Shown here one piece after another: positions 63,111 to 64,000 of a stretch of 64,000 nt of DNA. The position numbers and the translations under genes were made by a program. Positions within the stretch are counted from its first letter, which is position 1. Every line of letters starts with the position of its first letter. The notes beneath the pieces were generated by a model that did not search any database, had not been told where the DNA came from, and was given only the letters and a program-made list of their open reading frames with translations. The stretch is from positions 3,053,501-3,117,500 of the forward strand of contig OU612070.1 of NCBI GenBank assembly GCA_914767715.1. The letters run 5' to 3'. The stretch comes from Membranipora membranacea (Eukaryota; Bryozoa; Gymnolaemata; Cheilostomatida; Membraniporidae).

Positions 63111-64000
63111 ACACTTTTTTTATTCCTATGTCAACAATGAATGTGTGAAATATGTATAAATGAAATTTTTTTACATAAATTTTTATGTTATATATTTTCT
63201 TTTTCATCCCCGAGATGTCAACAAAATGCAAGTTTTATGCATTTTATGAAGAACCTGTAAAGGTGGCTACTTTTTATTAAGGTAGCATATCAATGGTTTG
63301 AAATAAAGATTACATTACAACTAGCTTTGAGGCTCATCTAAATCTTTTACCGAGGTCTGTAACAGTTCATGCCGTTGGCATTTTACTGCAACTGATATGA
63401 GCAGAGCCCCGACCAAAAGACACATAGCTGTTTGGCTCAGTTGGTCAGATCGATGAACTTAGCTTAGTTCACTGGTCAGGGTGATGCGTTTAAAAATGAG
63501 ATATGACGCTGTTGCTCCTTGATATGACAAATCATTGACTATTTAATACATGTTTTTTTATGCCTGCGGAGCATTTGACTCAGAGAGAGAATGCAAGATA
63601 AGTAGAGAGAGAAAGCAAAGATGGTTATGAGTAATCCTTCCATAAGATAAAGGCTGTGTCTTTGTTGAAACTCCATTTCCATGTCTAGTGTTTTATGCAC
63701 CTTGTTAGATCCTTGATAATTGTGCAATACAATCTATATACATGTACAAGAGGAAATTAGAGGCAGATACATTTACTATTACCCGCCACAAATTTGACCA
63801 ATCAAAATGTTTCAGCTTGCCCCATGATATTTTGTGTTTCCGTGTTTTTATTCCTTGGTACAAAACATTGCATTTCTTGTTTGTTGCATCAACTAGAACA
63901 TGCATCTAATTTGCAATCACACAACTCAGAGTTACTCTTCATAACAGATTGCTGGTTACTAATCAATGTCTTGATGTGCAGCTAACAGTAATTTTCAATA
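63111..64000. other. right flank, no gene seen
   Basis: There is no supported exon. At 63430-63480 the sequence GTTTGGCTCAGTTGGTCAGA resembles a Pol III A-box region, but there is no B-box, so it is at most a SINE scrap. Confidence 0.45.

Overview
This is nuclear DNA of an invertebrate animal. The evidence is AT-rich sequence, genes split into many exons with GT-AG introns, metazoan extracellular and membrane proteins, and relics of LINEs, tRNA-derived SINEs, MITEs and tandem-repeat elements. The phylum cannot be fixed from the sequence alone. Most coding signal is in short exons, so the gene models were assembled by hand from reading frames, splice sites and intron phase. In every model called intact, the exon lengths and phases add up to one open frame.

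Layout, left to right. (1) 1-4800: a possible orphan terminal exon, then two head-to-tail copies of a mobile element carrying ~140 bp tandem repeats (Helentron/'pearl'-like). (2) 4803-16385 (+): an 11-exon gene for an 886-residue, largely disordered protein with one PDZ domain of the AHNAK/periaxin type. (3) 18889-23404 (-): a secreted thrombospondin-type-1 protein gene with a frameshift and a nonsense codon, carrying an antisense LINE reverse-transcriptase fragment in an intron. (4) 26885-29860 (-): two decayed LINEs, one cut by a large (GGAC/GGAT)n array. (5) 33833-37410 (+): a secreted protein with a cysteine-rich EMI-like region, a short helix and a C-type lectin domain. (6) 38399-51521 (-): a complete 17-exon mitochondrial dimethylglycine dehydrogenase gene (DMGDH, 863 residues). 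One of its introns holds a 2.17 kb fold-back transposon with a perfect 8-bp target duplication. (7) 52786-54035 (-): a small secreted C-type lectin. (8) 54740-55551 (-): a CD225/dispanin (IFITM-like) two-helix membrane protein. (9) 55939-62247 (-): a tandem array of three paralogous genes for tiny (70-89 residue) single-pass membrane proteins with strongly basic tails; I do not recognise the family. (10) 62500-63110: a SINE body and a LINE 3' end.

DMGDH is the only clear metabolic gene: choline/one-carbon catabolism in mitochondria, feeding electrons to ETF. Around it lie mainly genes for secreted or membrane-surface proteins: two lectins with different sugar-site motifs, a TSP1 protein, a CD225 protein and the micro-membrane cluster. 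That mix resembles an innate-immunity or cell-surface neighbourhood, but the functional link is inference only. The most unusual items are the triplicated micro-membrane family, the AHNAK/periaxin-type PDZ gene outside vertebrates, and the fold-back and Helentron-like repeats.
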